From Semisulcospira habei (lineage: Eukaryota; Mollusca; Gastropoda; Semisulcospiridae), in the NCBI GenBank assembly GCA_036245525.1, contig BTPG01000004.1, positions 156,400,046 to 156,464,045 on the forward strand: DNA of 64,000 bases. Reading direction: 5' to 3'. Below the pieces are notes generated by a model, which was not told the DNA's origin, searched no databases, and was given only the letters and a program-made list of their open reading frames with translations. A program made the translations under genes and the position numbers. This document shows positions 55,695-64,000 of this stretch, in pieces. The number at the start of each line of letters is the position of its first letter. Positions within the stretch are counted from its first letter, which is position 1.

Positions 55695-56369
55695 ATTATA
55701 TTAGTAGAGATATTCATCCCCCGGGGGTCCCCGCCCGCCACCGAGCCCAACAAGGGAAAGTGCAACTGTCGGCGGGTCTCCAGCCGACGCACAATGGAGA
55801 CTGCCCGAAAGATATACTCAAGGGGGTAAGCCCGATTGAACCGTTTGAGCCACCGCCTTCTATCACACCGTTGAATGCAGGGGAATACTGGCGTAAAGCA
55901 CCTAATCAGCAGCAGAAGCTATAGCATGGTGCTCCGTATAGCAACCCGCATGTCAACAGTGGGATAGGGCTCAACGTGACAAGAGCCGATTGACTAGGCC
56001 GGTACGACTAGCCTCCCGTTTAGGTAGAAGTCAAGGCCGAAGTGGAGTGTTGGCACCAGTGAGCCGCAGCCCAAAGGGAACCTCAGCCACCAGGATCCTC
56101 TTCTCCCCCGACACGGGTCTCCAAGCACGGCAAACACTTGGGATCCAAAGGACCAAAAAGTCACGAGTATTTTTAAGGACCAATCCAACATGGTACGACC
56201 TAGGTTAGCACAGCTCCTTAAAAACCGGACCAGTGAAAAGGCTGAACAACATATCTGCTGACATCAAGTCCTAATCCTGGACAAAGATGGCACCCGTCCG
56301 CTAGCCCACTCAGTCAGGGACTGAGCGGACTACCCACCTACGCCACGTGGAGGCCGGTGCCGGGTAGGC
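55695..56369 (-). promoter_or_regulatory. I-like LINE copy 2 5' UTR
   Basis: About 675 bp between the 5' end and the ORF1 ATG. The same sequence, about 95% similar, recurs in copy 1 (57740-58273, 58995-59020, 60497-60586), which fixes its limits. It probably contains an internal promoter, but no element can be pointed out. Confidence 0.6.
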
Positions 56370-56960
56370 TTAAAACCATTAAAGGACAGAGGGTCAGAAG
56401 TCTTCAGGTAAGCCTCCTGAAGAGATATTACTGAGGGGTTATAGAACTTGACTAAAAGACGTAATTCCTCTTCCTCAAAGTTAGCTTGAAAACCACGACA
56501 ATTTCACTGAAGCAGAGAGTACATGCCTCGCACTGGGACCGTATGGTGTTGAGGCGCGTCCCCTGGGTGGTGGATAGGAAGTCCCTCGCAAGAGGAGTGC
56601 ACCGAACGAAATAAGGTGCCGTGAACCAACATGGTCTAAGGGAAGGTGACCCCGACAGAAAACCCCTGGTCCTCCTAGTAAGGGGGTTGGATGTGGGGGT
56701 AGCTTCCCCACCCTGCAAATAAGGAAATAGCTACAAAAACGCCGACGAAAAGACAAACAGCAATTCCTTTCCTGGAGGAGGAAGGTTCTTCTACCAGAAG
56801 ATTTAACACCTGGCGTCAAGACCTCCAAGCAGACATCAAGAGACTGGGAACCACCTGAAGTAAAATCGAAGGAGAAGCACAAGACAGGAGTCGCTGGAGG
56901 TCTCTCGTCGACGGCCTATACCTTATGTCTTATCTGGGGGACCATATGGCGTTGATGGAC

Positions 56961-57276
56961 CAGTATTGCCGATGGTGTGCTGAAGAGGTCGCCAAGACCG
57001 AAACAGCTGTCCACACCGGCTAAATATCTGGACCCCCCTTGGGGGGGACCTAGATTTAAATTTCCATGCACTGAGTGGCTGGAACAGTGGATATGTGATA
57101 CGCCCTTCGGGGGGGCTTCCATATGCATTGCTTTCAGTCACTTTCTTAGCGCCCCTCTCTTTCCTATCTCTTTTTTTTTTTGTGCTTTGGCCACAGTAGA
57201 TCTATGATCACTGGTCGATCATGCACACTTCTCTCCCTTGACAGTGCCTTTTCCTACTCACTTGGTAGTTTTTTCT
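56961..57276 (+). repeat. 316-bp direct repeat, copy 1
   Basis: It starts CAGTATTGCCGATGGTGTGC and ends 'cttggtagttttttct'. The copy at 57365-57685 is nearly identical and differs in the length of C/G runs around 'gggggggcttcc'. Confidence 0.93.
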
Positions 57277-57364
57277 CTAGGTGGAGGCATGGAATGTATG
57301 CCCCTGCAGAAACCACAGTAAAATGTGGTCTTCTTTGCAGGTAAGCAGAAGTTCCTTCTTCCTC

Positions 57365-57685
57365 CAGTATTGCCGATGGTGTGCTGAAGAGGTCGCCAAG
57401 ACCGAAACAGCTGTCCACACCGGCTAAATATCTGGACCCCCCTTGGGGGGACCTAGATTTAAATTTCCATGCACTGAGTGGCTGGAACAGTGGATATGTG
57501 ATACGCCCCCCCGAAGGGGGGGGCTTCCATATGCATTGCTTTCAGTCACTTTCTTAGCGCCCCTCTCTTTCCTATCTCTTTTTTTTTTTTGTGCTTTGGC
57601 CACAGTAGATCTATGATCACTGGTCGATCATGCACACTTCTCTCCCTTGACAGTGCCTTTTCCTACTCACTTGGTAGTTTTTTCT
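57365..57685 (+). repeat. 316-bp direct repeat, copy 2
   Basis: Second copy of 56961-57276, 88 bp further on. Confidence 0.93.
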
Positions 57686-58273
57686 AAATTACAGGCACTG
57701 GCAGTCAACCCTTTCGGTCTGCTTCTGTGCCAGTTTTGGTGTTGTTGTTTTTTCCATATTATAATAGTAGAGATATTCATTGCAACTGTCCGCGGGTCTT
57801 CAGCCGATGCACAATGGAGACTGCCCGAAAGATATACTCAAGGGGGTAAGCCCGACTGAACCGTCTGAGCCACCGCCTTCTATCACACTGTTGAATGCAG
57901 GGGAATACTGGCGTAAAGCACCTAATTAGCAGCAGAGGCTATAGTATGGTGCTCCGTGTATCAACCGCATGTCAACAGTGGGATAGGGCTCAACGTGACA
58001 AGAGCCGATTGACTAGGCCGGTACGACTAGCCTCCCGTTTAGGTAGAAGTCAAGGCCAAAGTGGAGTGTTGGCACCAGTGAGCCGCAACCCAAAGGGAAC
58101 CTCAGCCACCAGGATCCTCTTCTCCCCCGACACAGGTCTCCAAGCAAGGCAAACACTTGGGATCCAAAGGACCAAAAGCTCACGAGTATTTTTAAGGACC
58201 AAACCAACATGGTAGGACCTGGGTTAGCACAGCACCTTAAAAACCAGACAAGTGAAAAAGACTGAACAACATA

Positions 58274-58992
58274 CAGTGGAGTCCACTTAACACGAATTTC
58301 TGGGGACACGGAAAATCACTTCGTGTTAACCGTATTTCGTGTTAACCAATATGGCCTCAAAACTGATCACGGCCCTCAAGGAGAAAGTGTGTAACTGTAA
58401 GACGTGTGCGTGAATGAGTACCAGGTTAAAAGTGCACATTATCGTACTTTCTATGCATACCTTCAGCTCGCTAGGAAAACACAAGGAAACGTGTACAGCT
58501 CGAGTATTTAATGTAAATCCATCAGGTAAAATCCATACTAAGTTACAATCCTCCAGTAAAAGCAACACAGGCTGAAGTACAATCCCGCATCGGTAAAAGG
58601 GTTGTGTTGGTACACGAATGATACAACATGAATACAGTACAGAAATGCTAGCCAATGAGAAGACAGATTACAACAGCCGAAGGCTATTCAGCCAATCACA
58701 GACTAGAGTTCGCTCTGATCTGTCATGTGTACTTCCACAGCGCGAGAGCGACACGTGAATTGGTTTTCTGTGAATGGAATCTGTGTTCGTGTTAAACAGG
58801 TGAATAATAGTGAAATTGCTCTGGTTGGGAACCGAAACCAGCTTCGTGTAAAGCGAAATTTCGTGTTAAGCATTTCGTGTTATCAGTGACATTTTAATAC
58901 AGAATAAGAAGGCCGTCGGCCGGGAATGCAAAAACGGTTCGTGTTAACCGGAATTTCGTGTAAAGCGAGTTCGTGTTAACTGGACTCCACTG
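58274..58992. mobile_element. pogo/Tigger-like MITE, 719 bp, TA target duplication
   Basis: The ends CAGTGGAGTCCACTTAACAC and its inverse are flanked by TA. The same site without the element exists in LINE copy 2 ('aacaacaTAtctgctgac', about 56248), so the boundaries are exact. 'ttcgtgttaac' motifs are repeated near both ends. No transposase ORF. Confidence 0.92.
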
Positions 58993-59020
58993 TATCTGTT
59001 GACATCAAGTCCTAATCCTG

Positions 59021-60490
59021 CAGACCTGCCTACATGTTCATGTGGTCGTCAGGAAGATTTGGGAAAATTCTCAGTAAGATTTGCGAGACTGTCAGTAAGA
59101 TTATAGTTCAACTGGACGATAAACCTTGCTTCCAGGAGCCAAAAATCAAACAACGGGGGGAGGGGGGGGGGTTGGTTAACTTAATCACCTATAAGAACAT
59201 ACATTGTCTATTCTGCTGTACCTAGAAGATAGTAAGAAAATTTCTGAGAAAATGGGCTACTTCACCAGAGCGTTTATAACTTTTTGGAATAGACAGTTTT
59301 TAAGTCTGTTTTTATTTTCTTAGCTCACATATGGATGGATAGTACTTCATGTTGTGGTGGAGTATAATTTGGTACCTGTTTATAATATTTACTGTAATTA
59401 ATTACAGGTAAATTAACTGAAAAAATGCACCTTGATTATTTTATATCTGTAAAGGACAAACAAAAGACATTAAACTGAAAAATGTGTCAGTGTGTGAAAA
59501 TATGAATGTGTGTGATCGTGGAGTGAGATAATTTTACATTAGTGATCACGATGATCAGGCAATCAACTGATAATCCTTCAGGTAATCGAAGTTCACGTAT
59601 CTCGTCGGCGGACGTTGCTACAAATTGATCGCCAAGTTCGTCTGTTGGGCGAAAGTTTTGAACATTTCTGCAGGGAAATACTGATACAAATAATCAAGTG
59701 GTGTCGCTTCCAACTCAAGTGGAGTTGTTGGACCCACATTTCGCGTGAAAGGCTGCAAAACAGGATCTGAAATTGGCTCTGATGCCAGATAGCATCGCCG
59801 CCGCCATCTTGCAGTCGTCGCCTCGGTAAACACTGCAGAAATACTCTGGTATCTTCGTCATCCCAGTCCGACAGATCGCTAGTATGCACACTAGACACAC
59901 TTATGTCACTTCCCTCTGACTCGGAAACTGGATTGTTGCCAATTTACTCCGAAAAAGCTGTAAATTCTGGGTCACTGTCGCTCGATGGAACGTATGTCGC
60001 CATGTTTGTAAACACGTGCATTTAAAACGATAGCAGACCTTGCTTCCAAAGGACAGGGCTTAGCTGTTCCCTGTTGTGTTTTTATTATTAAGTGTTTCAT
60101 AAATATCATTAAAAAACGAATTTCACAGACGTTCATCCGCTTCTGTTTCGTCATCTGTTTCGTGTACTCGTTTTGGAGGCATGATTTTGCGCCGACCGTG
60201 AACTTCAAACTAAGACTGAAAGTAAAGCGATCCCATCCGCAAAAATGAACACGAACAAAGACGTGCTTTCCAATTGGCTAGACAAAATTATAGGTCAGCA
60301 CACAGTAGCCAATCAGGATCAGGCTTATTACTACCGGCAGAAATGGCACAATCAAACTGTCTTTTTGCCAAAACAAACCCCAAAATACCGTAAAAAGCTA
60401 CCATAGAAAATTGATACATGACCGGAAGACCGTAAAAAAACACCCAAACTCGTAAGAAATACGGCGAAATCGTAAGAGTAGGCAGGTCTG
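59021..60490. mobile_element. 1.47-kb DNA element with CAGACCTGCCTAC termini
   Basis: A perfect 13-bp inverted repeat (CAGACCTGCCTAC / GTAGGCAGGTCTG) is flanked by ATCCTG on both sides (59015-59020 and 60491-60496). LINE copy 2 shows the empty site 'taatcctggac'. It contains a broken coding fragment on the - strand (next entry). The 6-bp duplication and the termini do not match the TTAA duplication of known piggyBac elements. Confidence 0.85.
59618..60185 (-). pseudogene. piggyBac-transposase-like N-terminal fragment
   Basis: The - strand frame 59618-59833 reads PVLQPFTRNVGPTTPLELEA then TPLDYLYQYFPAEMFKTFAQ and QTNLAIN before a stop. The F-x-x-x-x-G-P......P-x-D-Y/F...F..E......TN.Y/A pattern is that of the N-terminal region of piggyBac-type (PGBD) transposases. 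Upstream in other frames are an acidic piece (SDLSDWDDEDTRVF) and MPPKRVHETDDETE at 60185. The catalytic DDD domain is absent. Either the element is an internally deleted relative of a piggyBac-like transposon, or it captured this segment. Confidence 0.6.
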
Positions 60491-60586
60491 ATCCTGGACA
60501 AAGATGGCACCCCTCTGCTAGCCCACTCGGTCAGTGACTGAGAAAACTACCCACCCACGCCACGTGGAGGCCGGTGCCGAGTGGGC

Positions 60587-62351
60587 CCCAGAGGCAAGAG
60601 GTCCGCCACAGAATTCATAAGGCCCAGTAGTTGCAACCAAACCCGGGCTGGGACCATGTCTGTGAGGAACACCCGGTGGGAAAACTCCACCAACTTCATG
60701 ACACGCGCCTCCGGCAGTCTCACTCAGTTGCGGTCGGTCAAAAACCTTCTTGGCCTAGCACGGCACGTCCACGAGAGCCGAGGCCATCCTCTTCATCGGT
60801 GGGGACGGGGGGCAAATGTCCAGAGGCAGAAAACAAGCAATCAGGCAAGACGTGTGGTCAAGGGCTCGAGTCATCTCCGAACCAGCGAGGGGGGCCGATG
60901 CAGGGGAAGGGCTGCGTGAGGGGGAACGGGACCGGCACTGCCGCGGGACTGTGACCAGGGGGATGAGTGCTGGCCCGAGGAGGGAGAGTCTGGTAAGAGA
61001 GCAGATGCAGAGTCAACCGGGCGGAGACTAAGCACGTTGTTGGCGTCCTCTGGGGTCAACCGGCAGAGTAGGGAACGCAGGGGGGTGTCCAAGTGCGACT
61101 ACGGCCGGGGCCGAGAGGGAAGAACTCGTACGAGGGGGAGAACGTAGGCGCACAAGGCGGGGAAGGACAACGCTAGGGGAGTCACGCCAGCCATGCGGCG
61201 CCCTTTAAAAGGGCGCTGGTCTTGGGAATTTGACCTGTGCTGTAGACAGGCCAGGTCCCGCTGGTCTTGGGAATCCGACCTGTGCTGTAGACAGGGCGGG
61301 TCCCGCTGGTCTCATGAATCCAGGCTGTGTGAGGCAGCCCGGGAAGCCGCATAGCACCGAGAAGCCAGAGAATCCCTCCGCCTGGTGTGAGCTGCGCCAA
61401 GCGCAAGGCAGAGCCCTTGGCGCCACGTGCCGAGCACGAGGTAGGGAAGGAGGGTCCAGACAGAGATGTTGTCGGCCCAACGGATCCTCAATCCCGGGGA
61501 ACTAGACTCAGAAGCCGACGGAGATGATGCGCATCGACATGAGCGTACCTCCAACCGAGCTGACGGCTGGTGGTCCAGACGACCCGAGTGCTGAGCGCTG
61601 GGAGGAGTCCCCGCGGCCCGGCGAAGAAATCCAGCCGGTGGGGGGGGGGGGGGGGGGGGGGGGGGGGTGGGGGGGGCCGCACGGTCATAGGGGCCATGAC
61701 AGGCGCAGCGAGGAACGCGCAGCAGGAGGAGAGCCCCACGATGGCCGAAGTTGCCTGCCGAGGGGGCGAGGAGGCCGAGGGCCGAGAGGGTTCCTGGGAG
61801 GTAGACGGGCGGTCACGCCGGTAGAACTCCCACAACTGAGACCATCGTCGCTCCTCCCAAGGTGTGCATCGCTTGCACGGCCGCGTGGAGGAGCAGCCCG
61901 AGCAAGGGAGACACAGCGTGTGGGTATTCGCCGGCCACTGAAGCCCCTTACACCTACAAGTATGCCACTGAGCACTGCAACAGAGAGCGGAACACATGAG
62001 AGGCAATGGCTCGCGACCCGCACTAACGAAGGGCCAAGTGAGTGAAAACTCACGACCAGTTCCATAGTGAAGCCCGGCTGTGTATGAACACAGCCACGAA
62101 CCAAGGAAACCACCACCGCCGGTCAGGAGAATCTGCCCGACAGAGGCAGAGACCTTACCTGGCCCTGTCCAAAGCGACGGAAGGCAAGCAAGGAGGGACA
62201 CCAACCAAGGGAACCGCAGGTAGTCCAAGGGGAAGCACAACACACCTAAGTAAACCACAGGTAGTCCAAGGTGAAGCACAACACCCCAAAGTAACCAAAG
62301 ATATCCACAGGTATCCAAAAGTAACCAAGGCTGAGCAAGGGTACGGAACAT
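60587..62351 (-). pseudogene. DIRS C gag-like region and RT thumb stub
   Basis: From the 5' side: a Cys-rich module CRCKGLQWPANTHTLCLPCS then GCSSTRPCKRCTPW and WSQLWEFYRRDRP (about 61830-61960), a proline run from the poly-G at 61640-61668, a low-complexity region, ICPPSPPMKRMASALVDV (about 60800), and then abruptly VWLQLLGLMNSVADLLPLG of the RT thumb at 60595-60660. The gag-RT join is an internal deletion older than LINE copy 1. Confidence 0.75.
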
Positions 62352-62556
62352 CTTAGCACAATGAAGCTAAGAGTATGATTGACGTGGCACTACTGCACAC
62401 GTAACCGGATTGGGAGGGAAGGGAGGCTACTCAGGGTTTCTTGGCAACGACTCCATAGAGTCGCCTCCCTGGTTGTGTATGTATACACAACAGATTTTTA
62501 GGCTGAAATCGGTAAGCTAAATGTACCTTCCATATAGTAATGCCATCGGGAAACAA

Positions 62557-63020
62557 CTGCCCTTTGTGACTTTGTCCATTGCACCAAGTCACTGAAGTGT
62601 TCTCGAGTCTTAACATAAGTAAAGGGTTTGCTTTTGCACCTGCAAAATCAATAGATTTGCACACATTTGCAGACCTCTTGTGACTTTTGACCTTGGGAGG
62701 AATCATCAAAATTACCATCAGGTATCTCTGTGCGAAGTTTAGGTCTGAAGCTGAAAATAGTATTTGAGAAAAACCAATTATTGTCAAATATGCTTTTTTT
62801 TTACCTACTGCTTGATCCTACTACTTACTTACTGCTTCATCACCTGAGACCTTGACCTTGGAACTGGTATGTTTAGATAGGTCTTGCTAAAATGTATCCT
62901 TGGGCCAAGTCTGAAGGCTTTAGCTTGAAGAGTTTCCCAAAATATACCACAGACAACACTCGCCACTGGACAGACAACTAGTTCAGTACATAAACTCACT
63001 TTTGCTATCGCGCATAAGAC
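62557..63020. repeat. DR1-motif repeat copy 4, right part
   Basis: It resumes after DIRS C with 'cataagtaaagggtttgcttttgcacc', then 'gtgacttttgaccttggg' (decayed DR1), 'accatcaggtatctctg' and 'actcacttttgctatcg'. More diverged than copies 1-3. Confidence 0.7.
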
Positions 63021-63320
63021 CACCAAAAACAAATAAAAAACAAAAATCAGATCTTTACAAGAAAGAATGGACCACTTTTTCAGCAAATCAGAATACTGTC
63101 TAACAAGAACAAATACTGTCAGAACACTGCTTCTCCACAGGTCCGTTCCATCTGGAGGCACAGATTTTACCAGCCCCTCCATCTGCACCCGCTAAGGAAA
63201 ATGTTGACCTCTTGCTGGTTTATGTTCAGTCAAGTGTAGTTCCTCAGAGAGTTGTGAAGTTTTATGTTCATGCTTGGACAGAGAAATGTTTTACATGATG
63301 AATTTTCATCACAGACTTAC
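63021..63320. other. GTPBP2 intron, nothing recognised
   Basis: Intron sequence next to the donor site. No element or exon is supported. Confidence 0.5.
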
Positions 63321-63534
63321 CTGTTGTCTAAAGAGCTTGCGACAGTGATGGCATCATCTTCAGTGTTGATGCGTACAGGGATTTTCTTGCAGCCTGGTGA
63401 CTTCAAGATGTTCTCCAGTTGTGTGAGCAAGCGCTGTAAACTTAAAGCTGGGCATAGGTCAACCTTGTTCACAACCACTATCACAGGAACGTTCAGGGCC
63501 AACGCGTAACCTAAGTGCTCTTTGGTGGTACCCG
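63321..63534 (-). CDS. GTPBP2: GTPBP2-like, coding exon with G4 motif
   Basis: Acceptor TTTATTCCAG before 63534 and donor GTAAGT at 63320. It encodes [19 protein letters not shown] then [10 protein letters not shown], where NKVD is the guanine-specificity (G4) motif. [11 protein letters not shown] and EDDAITVAS follow. Family: AGTTREHLGLALALKVPF, SKVDLC, LKQPGCHKVP, SEDDAVTAA. The upstream phase-1 junction (ATT G|CG) gives TGIAGTT, identical to vertebrate GTPBP2. TTKEHLG distinguishes the family from EF-Tu. Confidence 0.93.
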
Positions 63535-63865
63535 CTGGAATAAAATTAAACAGAATTATCCGAGGTTTACAAGATTCCAAACATCCAATCTTTACAGTAC
63601 TATATATTTAATTCAATAAAATGCCAAATTTTCAAAGTATTGTATGTCAAGTTAAATCTGAGATAACAGATTTGGAAAACCAGACTGTTGGTAATGAAAA
63701 TAACTATCATTACTATGAAATTAATTATCATTACTATAATTACTATTTGGTTTATACTACCAGTTAAGGTCTTACTTTTAACATAACATTAGTCAGACAA
63801 TAACCAATAAAGCAGCATTGAAGAAATTACAATCTGAGTGTGAAATATACAAAAATAATACCTAC

Positions 63866-64000
63866 CAATGCCTGTGGTGGCGCTGACGACAAGCATCGCA
63901 AAATCCGGGCAGTTGCCGGTCAACCCGAAGATGGTGGTGCGCAGGTACTTGTGGTGGCCAGCCAGGTCAATCAGCGTGATCAGTTTACTGGAGCTCTCAC
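63866..64000 (-). CDS. GTPBP2: GTPBP2-like GTPase exon with G3 motif, cut by the window edge
   Basis: It reads [20 protein letters not shown] then [20 protein letters not shown] and TGI. DLAGH is the D-x-x-G (G3) switch II motif of translational GTPases, and HHKYL.TTIFGLT.YCPD is the GTPBP2 signature (GTPBP1 has HEKYLKTTVFGMT). Donor GTAGGT at 63865. The exon continues beyond 64000, and the P-loop (G1) lies upstream out of view. GTPBP2 is linked to ribosome rescue/quality control in vertebrates (family knowledge). Assignment rests on recalled homology across six exons. Confidence 0.93.

Larger units (their letters stand above)
50334..56369 (-). mobile_element. I-like LINE copy 2, full length with intact ORFs
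   Basis: A 14-bp perfect TSD (TTAAAACCATTAAA at 50320-50333 and 56370-56383) lies within LINE copy 1. It has a 5' UTR of about 675 bp, ORF1, ORF2, a short 3' UTR and an AACT tail. Both ORFs are open over 1,709 codons in total, so this is potentially an active autonomous element. Domain order (APE, RT, RNase H) places it in the I group. Confidence 0.95.
56525..57711. other. Unassigned segment replacing ORF1 in LINE copy 1
   Basis: In copy 1 the sequence from the start of ORF2 to about codon 14 of ORF1 is replaced by 1.19 kb with no likeness to ORF1. It contains a 316-bp direct repeat (56961-57276 and 57365-57685). No domain, TIR or TSD was recognised. Confidence 0.7.
44674..60586 (-). mobile_element. 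I-like LINE copy 1, with six later insertions or replacements
   Basis: It is flanked by CCCAGAG (44667-44673 and 60587-60593) within DIRS C. The 3' end is an AACT repeat tail (- strand), and the 5' end is 'cactcggcaccggcc'. Its own segments are 44674-46272, 46665-47840, 50257-50333, 56384-56525, about 57712-58273, 58995-59020 and 60497-60586. The rest are insertions, plus a replaced ORF1. About 950 bp of ORF2 are deleted around DIRS D. A 63-bp 3' UTR segment is duplicated at 44688-44815. Confidence 0.88.
42272..62556 (-). mobile_element. DIRS-type retrotransposon C, expanded to 20 kb by nested insertions
   Basis: Left end (42272-42620) and right end (62395-62556) carry inverted terminal repeats: 'gatggcattactatatgg', 'ttgtgtat..acaacc' and 'ggcgactctatggagtcg', mirrored at the right. 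An internal complementary region lies at 42535-42620. Recombinase and RNase H relics (42618-44640) and gag (60587-62351) are separated by LINE copy 1. Joined across the insertion, the RT thumb frame reads VWLQLLGLM...LLPLG|RLYSCPLQL, as in element A. Gag is joined to the RT thumb by an older deletion. Confidence 0.9.
41655..63320 (-). other. GTPBP2 intron, 21.7 kb, mostly one nested insertion
   Basis: Bounded by GTAAGT (63320-63315) and AG (41656-41655). It contains a tRNA-SINE, a DR1 repeat and DIRS C, which itself carries 16 kb of later insertions. DIRS C is on the gene's own strand; the tRNA-SINE and DIRS D read on the + strand. Confidence 0.88.

Noticed and set aside
63120..63195. Possible extra GTPBP2 exon on the - strand (...QMEGLVKSVPPDGTDLW...) after a TTTCCTTAG acceptor
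   Set aside because: In the required phase it hits a stop (TGG TAA), it has no good donor, and the exons at 63321 and 41654 already join in frame to give the family sequence.

Overview
This is an animal nuclear window dominated by mobile elements. The two host genes, the mix of CR1/L2-like, I-like, DIRS and Gypsy elements, and the many short hairpin repeats point to a lophotrochozoan, most likely a marine gastropod mollusc (inference). There are no bacterial operons and no rRNA, and the only tRNA-like sequence is the head of a SINE.

Host genes. Two conserved genes lie tail to tail. On the + strand, the last two coding exons of a ZFYVE19 (ANCHR)-like gene sit at 340-479 and 11313-11385, separated by a 10.8-kb intron. 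On the - strand, the 3' two thirds of a GTPBP2-like translational-GTPase-family gene runs from the right edge (64000) to its stop at 22232, in six exons (63866-64000, 63321-63534, 41460-41654, 30330-30501, 29944-30105, 22232-22393). All splice phases agree. The GTPBP2 intron at 41655-63320 is 21.7 kb, and nearly all of it is one nested retroelement insertion.

Layout. 1-11312: ZFYVE19 intron sequence, holding a decayed CR1-like LINE (1157-8185) that was hit by a palindromic retrosequence (2028-2300) and by a full-length Gypsy element with 851-bp LTRs (2445-7636). 11386-22231: intergenic DNA with hairpin MITEs, a DR1-motif repeat (13842-14790), an L2/CR1-like LINE (16340-18170), two copies of a 380-bp SINE-like element and a 6 x 41-bp tandem array. 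22480-29680: a DR1 repeat carrying a Harbinger-like MITE and DIRS element A. 30506-38052: another DR1 repeat carrying DIRS element B, itself hit by a LINE. 39541-40463: a giant palindromic retrosequence. 41806-42220: a tRNA-derived SINE. 42272-62556: DIRS element C. Inside C sits I-like LINE copy 1 (44674-60586). Inside copy 1 sit a SINE-like copy, DIRS element D, a complete I-like LINE (50334-56369), an unassigned segment, a pogo-like MITE and a 1.47-kb DNA element with a piggyBac-like coding fragment.

Insertion history can be read from target-site duplications (TSDs). Gypsy in LINE: GGTAC. Palindrome in LINE: CATATTCAGAACT. LINE copy 1 in DIRS C: CCCAGAG. LINE copy 2 in copy 1: TTAAAACCATTAAA. 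pogo-like: TA. Harbinger-like: TTA. Four SINE-like copies: 13-15 bp each. The DIRS elements show no TSD, as expected for tyrosine-recombinase integration. The one element that looks coding-competent is I-like LINE copy 2, whose ORF1 and ORF2 are both open. No new defence or signalling system was found. The most novel material is the architecture of the repeats: DIRS internal complementary regions, a shared Cys-rich Gag module, palindromic retrosequences, and DR1-bearing repeats used as landing sites.
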